Shown: positions 8,535 to 17,604 of the stretch, piece by piece | Numbering within the stretch: the first letter of the stretch is position 1 | How the letters are laid out: the number at the start of each line of letters is the position of its first letter | DNA from: Candidatus Chloroploca asiatica | Lineage (GTDB): Bacteria; Chloroflexota; Chloroflexia; Chloroflexales; Chloroflexaceae | Direction: 5' to 3' | DNA length: 64,000 bases | Assembly: GCF_002532075.1 (NCBI RefSeq) | Contig: NZ_LYXE01000059.1 | Location: 1 to 64,000 of the forward strand | The notes under the pieces: model-generated | What the model was told of the DNA's origin: nothing | Database searches by the model: none | Seen by the model: only the letters and a program-made list of their open reading frames with translations | Program-made: the position numbers and the translations under genes

Positions 8535-9620
8535 TTACCGACGTAGTTTGGGAGCCTGCGACAAAACCTCGCATCCTCCATCGGTAATCAGTACCAGATC
8601 CTCGATCCGCACACCACCCCAACCTTCCAGATAGATACCTGGTTCAATGCTCGTGACCATCCCCGAACGCAGCGGTTGGCTAGGTACCAACGGGTTCTCA
8701 CGGCGCAAGCCCGGACCTTCGTGAATATCCAGGCCAACCCCATGGCCGAGGCCATGGCCAAAATGATCACCATAGCCGGCTTCCACAATAAGATCCCGCG
8801 CAAGGGCATCGGCCTTGTGGGTCAAAAGCCCTGGACGAAGGCTCAGAAGGGCCGCTTCCTGTGCTTTCAGTACCGTCTCGTAGATCGTCCAGAAGCGCGC
8901 ATCAGGCTCACCAAGCACAATCGTCCGGGTCAGATCAGCGTGGTAGCCATCGATCCGTGCCCCCATATCAATCACAATCGGCTGACCAGTGCCCAACGGG
9001 GCGTCACCGGGCGTTGCATGGGGCAGGGCGGCGTTGGGGCCAGCGGCGACAATGATCGGGAACGAGACCGCCTCGGCACCGCCCACCCGCATCGCCATCT
9101 CGAGCATCCACGCTGCCTGACGCTCGGTGGTATCAGGCGTTAGCCGCTCGATCACAGCCGTAATGGCCGCATCAGTCAACGCAATCGCCCGCTTCAACGT
9201 GTTGATCTCGGCGCTATCTTTGATCTCGCGCAGCGTCTCGACTATTCCTTCAACGGGCACCAGTTCACACGCAGCCCCGACTTCTTTCTGCAGACTCCGG
9301 TATTCAGCCACTTGCATGTGCGCCGCCTCGATGCCGAGTTGTGTCAAGCCAAGCTCAACAACGGCATCACGTAACAGCGTCGGAAACGGGTTGCCAGGAT
9401 TAACAACTTGACGTACCTCAAAGGACGGGGCCTGCTGCCCAGCTTGCAAAAGATACCGGCTATCGGTAAATAAGAGAGCTGTGGTCGGTGTGACGAGCAA
9501 CCAGCCGTACGTCCCCGTGAAGCCACTGAGATAGCGCCGATTCGTTGGTGCGCTGATGAGCAACGCTGGCAGCTTCCGTTCCATAACCATCACCCGCACA
9601 CGTTCGAGGCGGTGCTGCAT
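8535..9620 (-). CDS. Xaa-Pro peptidase (M24 family)
   Basis: 361-residue metallopeptidase that removes an N-terminal residue preceding proline. The creatinase-like N-terminal domain covers about residues 1-130 (APTNRRYLSGFTGTYGWLLV), and the pita-bread domain carries the five metal ligands: Asp in VIDMGARIDGYHADLTRT, His in FGHGLGHGVGLDIHEGP, and two Glu in TSIEPGIYLEGWGGVRIED. The ATG at 9620 has GGAGG five nt upstream. It stands downstream of the BMP lipoprotein gene on the same strand but separated by a strong hairpin. Specificity (PepP or PepQ type) cannot be fixed. Confidence 0.92.
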   Translation of the reverse strand: MQHRLERVRVMVMERKLPALLISAPTNRRYLSGFTGTYGWLLVTPTTALLFTDSRYLLQAGQQAPSFEVRQVVNPGNPFPTLLRDAVVELGLTQLGIEAAHMQVAEYRSLQKEVGAACELVPVEGIVETLREIKDSAEINTLKRAIALTDAAITAVIERLTPDTTERQAAWMLEMAMRVGGAEAVSFPIIVAAGPNAALPHATPGDAPLGTGQPIVIDMGARIDGYHADLTRTIVLGEPDARFWTIYETVLKAQEAALLSLRPGLLTHKADALARDLIVEAGYGDHFGHGLGHGVGLDIHEGPGLRRENPLVPSQPLRSGMVTSIEPGIYLEGWGGVRIEDLVLITDGGCEVLSQAPKLRR

Positions 9621-9638
9621 ACAACCTCCGTTGATAGT

Positions 9639-9693
9639 GTGCTGATGGTGCGCAAACGACCAGCGTTGCTGGTCGTTTGCGCACCATCAGCAC
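9639..9693 (-). terminator. 26-bp perfect hairpin after the BMP gene
   Basis: Arms 9639-9664 and 9668-9693 pair perfectly around loop GTT; the tip is CGACCAGC-gtt-GCTGGTCG. It stands just after the leftward BMP-lipoprotein gene. There is no downstream T-run, so its action may rest on stem strength alone or it may protect the mRNA 3' end. Confidence 0.75.
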
Positions 9694-9714
9694 GATTGTT
9701 TGTCGTCGATAGCG

Positions 9715-10848
9715 TTAGGGAGTGAAGGGATTGGACTCAGGGATCTGCTCACTGATCAGATCGCCGCTCGCCGGATCAACCCCCGTATTCAGGCTGCCAT
9801 CGGCCAGGGCCGCAAAGATCTCGTCGAGCTTGGCCTGCATCGCCGGGGTCACCGACTCAGCTGCCATGTGGAAATCGGCCAGGCCCACACCATCGCCAGC
9901 GGCATCGAAGAGCGCGATACCGTTACCCTCGAACGTGCCCTCAACCACCGCCTTGACTTCATTGTAGACTGCTACGTCCACACGCTTGATCGCACTCGAG
10001 AGGATGCGGTCAGCCCCAGGCGACGCGCCGTTGGCAAACGTGGTCACAAACTCGTCCTGGTCAACGCCGATCACATATGCGCCACGCTCAGCCGCAGCCT
10101 TGATAGCACCAGTTCCCGTCGGGCCACCGGCACCAAAGATGACGTCGGCGTCATCACTGATCATCTGCTCGGCCGTCGAAGCGCCAAGCGCCGGATCAAT
10201 GAAGGTGGGCAGGTAAACACCCAACAGGTTGATGTCGGGGCGGACATAGCGGGCACCATTGTCAAACCCGTGGCGGAACTTCTTGACCGGAGGAATCTCC
10301 TGGCCAGCCACGATGCCGATCGTGCCACTCGCGCTCACCATCGCCGCCAGGGCACCGGCCAGGAAGCCGGCCTGGTCTTCACGGAACTGCAGACCAACCA
10401 GGTTGTCCGTCACGCTCCCAGGGACATAGAACTGGTCAACCCCGATGAAGACAATCTCGGGATGAGCCGCTGCCGCCGCCTGGGTTGCATCGGCAATCAA
10501 GAAACCAACGGTGATGATAACATCAAAGCCCTCATCCACAAAGGTCTGGATGTTGGCTTCGTAGTCGGCCTGCGCCTGAGTCTCGATAAAGCGATACTCA
10601 AGCCCAAACTCCTGAGCGGCTTGCTCAGCGCCCTTGTGGGCAAACTCGTTGAAGGTACCGTCGTTGACTTTGCCCAGGTCAGTGACGAGAGCAATCCGTA
10701 GAGAATCTGCTGGGGGCTCAGGAGCCGTCACTTCGGTCGGAGCCGAGGGAACGTCCGTGGGTTGCGTGGCCGTCTGACCACCACATGCAGCGAGCAAGGG
10801 AATGATCAAGAACAGCACTGCCAGCATCGAAACAAACGATTTACGCAT
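9715..10848 (-). CDS. BMP-family ABC transporter substrate-binding lipoprotein
   Basis: 377-residue extracytoplasmic lipoprotein of the basic-membrane-protein/PnrA family, which binds purine nucleosides or related ligands for an ABC importer. A signal peptide with lipobox LLAAC is at about residues 5-21, followed by a Pro/Thr linker and a periplasmic-binding fold opening with LRIALVTDLGKVNDGTFNEF. The ATG at 10848 gives MRKSFVSML and a normal signal peptide; a GGAGGAGG lies about 11 nt upstream. No matching permease or ATPase gene is adjacent: the neighbours are an exporter pair and a peptidase. A -10-like TATAAT lies at 10906-10911 on the minus strand. Confidence 0.9.
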   Translation of the reverse strand: MRKSFVSMLAVLFLIIPLLAACGGQTATQPTDVPSAPTEVTAPEPPADSLRIALVTDLGKVNDGTFNEFAHKGAEQAAQEFGLEYRFIETQAQADYEANIQTFVDEGFDVIITVGFLIADATQAAAAAHPEIVFIGVDQFYVPGSVTDNLVGLQFREDQAGFLAGALAAMVSASGTIGIVAGQEIPPVKKFRHGFDNGARYVRPDINLLGVYLPTFIDPALGASTAEQMISDDADVIFGAGGPTGTGAIKAAAERGAYVIGVDQDEFVTTFANGASPGADRILSSAIKRVDVAVYNEVKAVVEGTFEGNGIALFDAAGDGVGLADFHMAAESVTPAMQAKLDEIFAALADGSLNTGVDPASGDLISEQIPESNPFTP

Positions 10849-10933
10849 GGTCTTTTGTGCCTCCTCCATTATCAACGATGGCAAGAACGTTGCCTTGCCT
10901 GCCCGATTATAGCATACCCTCACGACCCGCACA

Positions 10934-12817
10934 TCATGCGGCCTGTGGCTCTTCTTCCCCGTGGAACTGACTCATATAGAGCGCATAGTAGTCACCACGC
11001 AAGGCAAGCAGTTGTTCGTGGGTGCCTCGTTCCACAATCTGGCCGTCTTTGACCATCAAGACGAGGTCGGCGTTGCGGATCGTGCTGAGGCGGTGCGCGA
11101 TGACAAAGCTTGTGCGACCTTCCAACAACTGGTCAAAGGCCTGCTGGATCATCCGCTCGGTGCGGGTATCAACACTGCTCGTCGCTTCGTCCAGAATGAG
11201 GATGCGCGGGTTCGCAAGCGCCGCACGGGCAATCGCAATCAACTGGCGCTGCCCTTGACTCAAGCCGCCCCCTCGCTCGCCAAGCACGGTCTGATAACCA
11301 TCGGGCAGGCGCTCGATAAAGGCGTGGGCCGAGGCAAGTTGTGCCGCCGCAATCACTTCTTCATCAGTCGCCTCAAGACGCCCGTAACGAATATTATTCA
11401 TCACTGTGTCCGAGAAGAGAAAGGCATCCTGCAAAACAATGCCAATCTGCGAACGCAGACTCGCCGCGGTCACGTTGCGCACATCGTACCCATCAATCGT
11501 CACCCGCCCCTTCAGCACATCATAGAAACGCGGGATGAGATTGATGATCGTCGTTTTGCCAGCGCCTGTTGGTCCGACAATCGCGACCATCTGCCCCGGT
11601 TTGGTCACAAAACTGACCCCTTTGAGCACCAGCGTACCTGTTTGATAGGCAACCTGCACCTCTTCAAAGACGACCTGGCCCTTGATCTGTGGCAATACGA
11701 CGGCATCAGGAGCATCAACAATCTCAGGTTGTTCATCAAGCAGGCCAAAGATGCGCTCACCACCGGCAATCGCACTCTGGATATTTGTCCAGAGCACGGC
11801 AATCTGCTGGATGGGCTGGTTGAAGCGTTGCACATACTGGATAAAAGCAAAGATCAGGCCCACCGAGATGACGGTCGTGCCAAAGAGGGGTTGGTTGCGG
11901 AGCAAACTGAGGCTGCCGACAACAACAACAATCGCAATCGCGACATAGCCGAGGGCCTCAAGTACCGGGTTGAGGGCGCTGGTGAAACTCGCGGCACGAA
12001 CATTGGCATCACGGTTGGCCGCGTTGGCCCGCCGAAACGCCTCGATGCTCTCGGCTTCACGACTGAACGCCTGTACCTCACGTGCCCCCGAAATGCTCTC
12101 TTGCAGCCCGGCATTGACACTGCCCATCTCGCGGCGGCTCTTCCGAAACGCCTTGCGCGCCTCACCCGAGAAGTAGAAGGTCGCCCAGGCCATCAACGGC
12201 ACAATGCTCAGGCTGACCAGCGCATACGGCACATTTGCGAACAGCATTGCGCTCATCGTAAAGACAATGCCCATGATGCCGCTCACCACGCTCAAGAGGG
12301 CAAAGCCGAGCACCTGCTGGATCGTGTCGGTATCGCTTGTGATCCGGCTCATGATATTGCCCGCTTCGTTGCGCGTGTAGAAGCCAAGGGAGAGCCGGTG
12401 AATCTGGGCAAATGTGTCCTCACGCAAGCGGCGCAGGGCGCGCTGCCCCGCCCAGTTCATCGAGTAGAAGGCCAAGCCCTGTAGCAACGAACCACCGACA
12501 AAGAGCCCGGTCAGCAACAACACGATCACGCCCAACCCTGCCGCACGGTCTTCGAATGTCGCCGCCGGATCGACGGTGCCATACCAACACGCGGTTGCAT
12601 TGGGCAGCAAATAGCAATCAACCGCCTGCCCAATCAGGCCAGGCGTCAACACCTGCATCACCGTGCTGAGCACCAGCAGAATCATGGTCAAAACCACCGC
12701 ATACCACCAGGGCCGAAAATAGACCCAGAAACGTGCCAGGGTGACGCCAACCCGTTTTGGTCTCTCGGTTTCGGTATTGAGCATCCGTCCAGGGCCACCT
12801 GGTCCACCCATCATCAT
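10934..12817 (-). CDS. ABC exporter subunit, catalytic half (fused TMD-NBD)
   Basis: 627-residue half-transporter with six transmembrane helices (about residues 35-330) and a C-terminal ATPase. Walker A is GPTGAGKTT, Walker B is ILILDEATSSVD with the catalytic Glu, but the signature reads LSQGQ instead of LSGGQ; the H-loop His is in VIAHRLSTIR. The start overlaps the stop of the upstream exporter gene by four bases (ATGA), so the two are translationally coupled. The altered signature here and the altered Walker B of the partner are the pattern of asymmetric heterodimeric exporters such as TM287/288 and BmrCD. Substrate (drug, lipid or peptide) is unknown. Confidence 0.93.
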   Translation of the reverse strand: MMMGGPGGPGRMLNTETERPKRVGVTLARFWVYFRPWWYAVVLTMILLVLSTVMQVLTPGLIGQAVDCYLLPNATACWYGTVDPAATFEDRAAGLGVIVLLLTGLFVGGSLLQGLAFYSMNWAGQRALRRLREDTFAQIHRLSLGFYTRNEAGNIMSRITSDTDTIQQVLGFALLSVVSGIMGIVFTMSAMLFANVPYALVSLSIVPLMAWATFYFSGEARKAFRKSRREMGSVNAGLQESISGAREVQAFSREAESIEAFRRANAANRDANVRAASFTSALNPVLEALGYVAIAIVVVVGSLSLLRNQPLFGTTVISVGLIFAFIQYVQRFNQPIQQIAVLWTNIQSAIAGGERIFGLLDEQPEIVDAPDAVVLPQIKGQVVFEEVQVAYQTGTLVLKGVSFVTKPGQMVAIVGPTGAGKTTIINLIPRFYDVLKGRVTIDGYDVRNVTAASLRSQIGIVLQDAFLFSDTVMNNIRYGRLEATDEEVIAAAQLASAHAFIERLPDGYQTVLGERGGGLSQGQRQLIAIARAALANPRILILDEATSSVDTRTERMIQQAFDQLLEGRTSFVIAHRLSTIRNADLVLMVKDGQIVERGTHEQLLALRGDYYALYMSQFHGEEEPQAA

Positions 12818-14610
12818 AGGTTTGTTTCCTTGACCAGCTGCGAATGATAAATCTCAGCGTAGATCGGGCTATGTTCCATTAATTCGGCATGCGTGCCAGC
12901 CGCAGCAATGCGCCCCTGGTCAAGCACCAGGATCTGATCGGCACGCAAGACCGTGCTGATGCGCTGGGCAATCACAACGCTCGTGCGACCTTCCATCAGC
13001 GTATCCAGCGCCTGCTGGATCGTTGCCTCGGTTTGGAGATCGACACTGCTCGTCGAGTCATCCAGAATCAAGAGGCGCGGATCGAGCAACAGCGCACGCG
13101 CAATCGCAATGCGTTGCTTCTGACCACCCGAAAGCGTCACGCCCCGCTCGCCAACCTTCGTTTGATACCCTTCAGGCATCGCCGCAATAAAGCTATGCGC
13201 CGCCGCTGCACGCGCTGCCGCTTCAACTTCGGCCTCAGTCGCCTCAGGCCGTCCAAAGGCGATGTTATCGCGCACCGTGCCACTGAAAAGGTTCGTCTCT
13301 TGCAGCACAATGCCAATCTGCGAACGCAGACTATCAAGCGTTACGTCACGCACATCGTGGCCGTCAATGAGCACCGCCCCCTCAGAGGCATCGTAAAAAC
13401 GCGGCAACAGGTTGATAATCGTCGTCTTGCCGCTGCCCGTTGCCCCAAGCAGCGCAATCGTCTGCCCAGGTTCCGCCACAAAACTGACCTCCTTGAGCAC
13501 CGGATCACCCGTGCCAAGATAACGAAAGGTCACGTTGCGAAACTCCACCCGCCCGTTGAGCAGCGGCAACGGCAGGGCACCTGGTTTATCTTCAATCTCG
13601 CTCTGCGCATCAAGCACTTCGAAAATGCGCCTCGCCGAGGCACTCGCCTGCGCAACAAGCGTAATAATGAACCCAAGCTGACCGAGCGGGACAAAGACGT
13701 AGGTCAGGTAGAGGCTGAACTTCTGATACCCCCCCAGTTCAAGCGTTCCTCCCAGAATCTGACGCCCTCCAAAGTAGAGAATCGCCACCTGCCCAAGTTG
13801 CGCCACCAAAAAAATAACTGGAAAGAGAAAAGAAAAGACCTGGTTAATCCGCAACTGCTGTGCCATCAAATTCGTGGCTGCAACATCAAAGCGCTGCTCT
13901 TCATACGGCTCACGGGCAAAGGCCCTGACCACCTTCAAGCCCGCGAGATTCTCTTGCAGGATCGTATTGAGGGCCGATAACCGCTCTTGCACGACCGCAA
14001 AGAGTGGCTGGCTCACCCGCCCAAAAAAGATAAAGAGGGCCAGGGCAATCGGTAGCAAGGGCATCACGACAAAGGTCAAGCGCAGATTGGTAAAGGCCAG
14101 GATGATCAACGCCCCGGTGAGCAACAGAAACGACGAAGCGGCCAGCACAAGACCCTGGGCAATGAAGGTACGGAGACGTTCGACATCATCAGTCGCCCGG
14201 ATCATCAACTGACCAGTCTGATTGCGATCATAGTAGCTAAATGAAAGGCGCTGGATCTTGGCAAAGATCGCGTTGCGCAGATCAAAAGCCAGTCCCTGCG
14301 ACGTTGTCTCAGCCATAAACGCCTGCACAAATGAAAAAGCCCCGCGCAAGAGGGCAAAGAGCAAGATCAAGCCCGCTGCATTAAAGACGAGACCCTCAGC
14401 CGTACGAATATCGCCTCCCGTCTGGCTTGCCAGAGTCACCGTATCGATCATGTTTTGAACCAGCACAGGCACCACAAGTTGCGCCAGCGTTGCAACAATC
14501 AAGGCACTATAGGCAATGGCTGTTGTCCGTTTATGTCCACCAAGAAAGCGGATGGCACGCATCAACGCCCCCGGTGCTCGTGGGCGAGCAGGGGTTCCCT
14601 GTTTCATCAT
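12814..14610 (-). CDS. ABC exporter subunit, degenerate-site half (fused TMD-NBD)
   Basis: 598-residue half-transporter. Six helices span about residues 25-320, then an NBD with Walker A GATGSGKTT, canonical signature LSGGQKQRIAIARAL, and Walker B LLILDDSTSSVD, in which Asp replaces the catalytic Glu; the H-loop has Gln (IAQRIST) in place of His. It therefore supplies the degenerate ATP site of a heterodimer with the next gene. The ATG at 14610 has AAGG at five nt; a GTG four codons upstream is possible. It is the first gene of the pair; a TACAAT -10 candidate is at 14721-14726 (minus strand). Confidence 0.93.
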   Translation of the reverse strand: MMKQGTPARPRAPGALMRAIRFLGGHKRTTAIAYSALIVATLAQLVVPVLVQNMIDTVTLASQTGGDIRTAEGLVFNAAGLILLFALLRGAFSFVQAFMAETTSQGLAFDLRNAIFAKIQRLSFSYYDRNQTGQLMIRATDDVERLRTFIAQGLVLAASSFLLLTGALIILAFTNLRLTFVVMPLLPIALALFIFFGRVSQPLFAVVQERLSALNTILQENLAGLKVVRAFAREPYEEQRFDVAATNLMAQQLRINQVFSFLFPVIFLVAQLGQVAILYFGGRQILGGTLELGGYQKFSLYLTYVFVPLGQLGFIITLVAQASASARRIFEVLDAQSEIEDKPGALPLPLLNGRVEFRNVTFRYLGTGDPVLKEVSFVAEPGQTIALLGATGSGKTTIINLLPRFYDASEGAVLIDGHDVRDVTLDSLRSQIGIVLQETNLFSGTVRDNIAFGRPEATEAEVEAAARAAAAHSFIAAMPEGYQTKVGERGVTLSGGQKQRIAIARALLLDPRLLILDDSTSSVDLQTEATIQQALDTLMEGRTSVVIAQRISTVLRADQILVLDQGRIAAAGTHAELMEHSPIYAEIYHSQLVKETNL

Positions 14611-14848
14611 CTGGCCTTGCACACAAAATCTTTCTTGACCGTGGTGATGCGATCAATCACAACTGTCATCAGCGAAGGTACGGCCCGAAGTCGCTTGCTC
14701 CGAGAACTATCTAATATGCCATTGTAGCACAACAACGCATGTAGAAATAGTGGTATGCTGCATATATGGCCTCTTGCTCGGAGCCTGGGGCGATACACAC
14801 CTATGCTGGATGCTGGCTGTTTGCGCCAGCCTAGATAACACCTACTCT

Positions 14849-17440
14849 ATGTCACCTCTCTTGTGGCGCACATCGCTGCGCTATTTGCTCCGCCATCCGT
14901 GGCAGTTCGGGCTCTGCCTGCTTGGGGTAGCCCTTGGCGTCGCGGTGGTGGTTGCCATCGATCTGGCCAATGCCAGTGCTTCACGCGCTTTTGCGTTAAG
15001 CACCGAGAGTGTCACCGGGCAGGCTACGCATCAAATTATCGGTGGCCCCTCAGGGCTTGACGATGAACTCTATCGACAGATCAGGGTTGAACTGGGCGTC
15101 CGCACCTCGGCACCGGTCGTCGAGGGCTATGCCCAGTTACCTGCTTTAGACAATCAGACGGTGCAACTGCTCGGGGTCGATCCGCTAGCCGAGGCCCCCT
15201 TTCGGTCGTATCTGGCCCCTGAAGGGGGGACGGCGGGCGATGGGGGCGCACTGGTGGGCTTGCTTGCGACGCCCAACGGTGTCCTGCTCGCGACAGAAAC
15301 AGCCCAACGCGCCGGCGTTTCCCCCGGTGACACGTTGGTCATGCGCATTGGGTCGCGTACGGTCGATCTTCAACTGGTCGGTGTCCTTGAACCTTCCGAT
15401 GACTTGAGCCGCCGGGCACTCGAGAGTCTTGTCGTGGCCGATCTTGCGACGGCTCAGGAATTGCTCGCTCTGGTGGGTCAACTCAGTCGAATTGATCTGA
15501 TTCTGGGCCAAGAAGATCCGGCCTTCGCGCGGATCGAAGCTATCCTGCCACCAGGGGCCGATCTGGTCCCCGCAGCCTCCCGAACCAACGCCCTCGAACA
15601 GATGACCCGCGCTTTTGAACTCAACCTGACGGCGTTGAGTCTGCTGGCCCTGATTGTTGGGATGTTCCTGATCTACAATACGATCACCTTTAGTGTTGTC
15701 CAGCGCCGGATGCTGTTGGGCACGCTACGGTGCGTCGGCGTCACACGGGGCCAGGTCGCGACCCTGGTGCTCGGCGAGGCGTTTGTGATCAGCATCATCG
15801 GCTCGCTCGCCGGGCTGGTGCTGGGCACAATCCTGGGGCGTGGTCTGGTGGGCTTGGTGACCCAGACGATCAATGATCTCTATTTTGTGGTCACGGTACG
15901 CAGCCTCAGCCTTGATCCGCTGGTACTGCTCAAGGGGTTTGTACTCGGCGTCGTTGCGACGCTTGCGTCGGCGGCGGTGCCTGCCTTCGAGGCGATGCTA
16001 ACGCCGCCACGCACCGTCTTGCGTCGCTCGAGCGTCGAAGAGCGCGCCCGTCGCATGGTGCCCCTGCTCGCCCTCGTTGGCCTGGTGATGCTTGCCCTTG
16101 GGACGGCCCTGCTCTTCTGGCCTGCCGGGATCAATCAGCAACTCGGCGGGCTCTACCTCGCCTTTGCCGCCCTCTTTACGATCATCATTGGCACGGCCCT
16201 GTTGACCCCCTTACTGACCGTAGCAATGATGCGGCTCGTGCGTCCTGCGCTCGGCAGGGTCTTTGGCTTGCTCGGGCGGATGGCTGCCCGCGATGTAGAG
16301 GCAACGCTCTCGCGTACCGCAGTGGCCGTGGCAGCGTTGATGATTGCCGTCAGCGTAACCATCGGGGTTGGCCTGATGGTCGGCAGTTTTCGCCAAACCG
16401 TCATCGTCTGGCTCGAGCAGAGCCTTGGGGCGGATATCTACGTGGCCGCCCCGGGGGCAACAGCCAATCGGGTTGATACGGCGCTTGAGCCAGCCCAGAT
16501 TGCCTTGCTGACTAGCGTCGAAGGGGTCGGAGCAGCGACGCGGATGCGTAGTGTGCAAATTGACACCCCAACCGGGCCGACGACGGTGATCGCGATTGAT
16601 GCTGAAGGTGAGCGCGGACGCGACTACCTGCGCTTCAAAGTCGGGGGCGATGCCGCAACCTGGTTCGCCTGGGAAAACGGGGCCATCCTGATTTCTGAGC
16701 CCCTCGCCTTTCGGACGGGCCTCGGTATCGGCGATCAACTGAGCCTCCGCACGGATCGTGGGCTACGCGACTTTCCGATTGCCGGTATCTACTATGACTA
16801 CACCTCGGATCGTGGTGTGATTCGGATGCACTATGCAACCTATCAAGCCAACTGGGACGATACGACCATCTCGTCGCTTGCGCTCTACGCCGCACCAGGC
16901 GTACCAGTTGATGAACTGGTCACCCGGCTGCGCGCTGCCGTCGCCACACCCAATCCCGATGGGACGGCACCGCCCTTACTCAACATTGGCTCAAACGTGA
17001 GCCTGCGCGAAGGCACGCTCGCCATTTTCGACCGCACCTTCGCGATCACCGCCGTACTGCAAGTCCTCGCCACCATTGTCGCCTTTATTGGCATTTTGAG
17101 CTCGCTGATGGCCTTGCAACTCGAACGCGCTCGTGAACTGGCCGTCTTGCGCGCCAACGGCCTGACTCCAGGGCAACTCTGGGGGGTCGTTGTGGGGCAA
17201 ACCAGCCTGATGGGCCTCACCGCCGGCCTCTTTGCCGCCCCGCTTGGGTTTGTCCTGGCGTTGATCCTCGTCTATGTCATCAACCTGCGTTCCTTCGGCT
17301 GGACGCTCGATCTCACGGTCGAGCCGGCCTTATTTCTCCAGGCCCTCTTCGTCTCACTGATCGCTGCCATCCTGGCCGGGATCTACCCCGCACATAAAAT
17401 GAGTCGTACCAATCCGGCTCTCGCCCTCCGTGAAGAGTAG
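14849..17440 (+). CDS. FtsX-family ABC transporter permease (MacB-like, double length)
   Basis: 863-residue integral membrane protein. A first helix (about 20-40) is followed by a MacB-type periplasmic core, then an FtsX core with three to four helices (LTALSLLALIVGMFLIYNTITFSVVQRRMLLGTLR), a middle helical part (residues about 430-540), a second extracellular domain, and a final FtsX core (FAITAVLQVLATIVAFIGIL). This layout is shared with permeases that export lipoproteins or peptides. No ATPase gene is adjacent, so the partner must be elsewhere. The ATG at 14849 gives MSPLLWRTSLRYLLRHPW, the usual start of the family; there is no good ribosome site. A thioredoxin-like lipoprotein gene follows. 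Confidence 0.88.
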   Translation: MSPLLWRTSLRYLLRHPWQFGLCLLGVALGVAVVVAIDLANASASRAFALSTESVTGQATHQIIGGPSGLDDELYRQIRVELGVRTSAPVVEGYAQLPALDNQTVQLLGVDPLAEAPFRSYLAPEGGTAGDGGALVGLLATPNGVLLATETAQRAGVSPGDTLVMRIGSRTVDLQLVGVLEPSDDLSRRALESLVVADLATAQELLALVGQLSRIDLILGQEDPAFARIEAILPPGADLVPAASRTNALEQMTRAFELNLTALSLLALIVGMFLIYNTITFSVVQRRMLLGTLRCVGVTRGQVATLVLGEAFVISIIGSLAGLVLGTILGRGLVGLVTQTINDLYFVVTVRSLSLDPLVLLKGFVLGVVATLASAAVPAFEAMLTPPRTVLRRSSVEERARRMVPLLALVGLVMLALGTALLFWPAGINQQLGGLYLAFAALFTIIIGTALLTPLLTVAMMRLVRPALGRVFGLLGRMAARDVEATLSRTAVAVAALMIAVSVTIGVGLMVGSFRQTVIVWLEQSLGADIYVAAPGATANRVDTALEPAQIALLTSVEGVGAATRMRSVQIDTPTGPTTVIAIDAEGERGRDYLRFKVGGDAATWFAWENGAILISEPLAFRTGLGIGDQLSLRTDRGLRDFPIAGIYYDYTSDRGVIRMHYATYQANWDDTTISSLALYAAPGVPVDELVTRLRAAVATPNPDGTAPPLLNIGSNVSLREGTLAIFDRTFAITAVLQVLATIVAFIGILSSLMALQLERARELAVLRANGLTPGQLWGVVVGQTSLMGLTAGLFAAPLGFVLALILVYVINLRSFGWTLDLTVEPALFLQALFVSLIAAILAGIYPAHKMSRTNPALALREE

Positions 17441-17447
17441 CAAGTCT

Positions 17448-17477
17448 GGCCCACCCTGCTATAATGCAGGGTGGGCC
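17448..17477 (+). terminator. 12-bp hairpin after the FtsX-type gene
   Basis: GGCCCACCCTGC (17448-17459) pairs exactly with 17466-17477 around the loop TATAAT. It follows the permease stop by eight bases. A second, longer hairpin follows at 17501. Confidence 0.6.
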
Positions 17478-17500
17478 TACGGCCCCCAAGGATTGCTTGT

Positions 17501-17545
17501 ACGTTGGTGCTGTTGGCCAGTTTCGCTGGCCAATAGCACCAACGT
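17501..17545 (+). terminator. 20-bp near-perfect hairpin with CCAG/CTGG tip
   Basis: Arms 17501-17520 and 17526-17545 pair with a single G-T mismatch around loop TTTCG. The tip is GGCCAG-tttcg-CTGGCC, like several other hairpins of this window. It lies between the permease gene and the lipoprotein gene, so the two are probably separate units. Confidence 0.65.
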
Positions 17546-17604
17546 GACAACCCGGTTGAAGGGCTGCCGCCCTAAAAAGGCCGGTCTTAGTTGGAGCAGA
17601 ACGT

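Noticed and set aside
9715-14610. BMP lipoprotein as the binding protein of the adjacent ABC transporter
   Set aside because: The neighbours are fused exporter halves; BMP proteins need importer permeases of another type, and the genes are separated by a promoter candidate.
17460-17465. Perfect TATAAT taken as a promoter
   Set aside because: It is the loop of the 12-bp hairpin after the FtsX-type gene and has no -35 box at the right distance.
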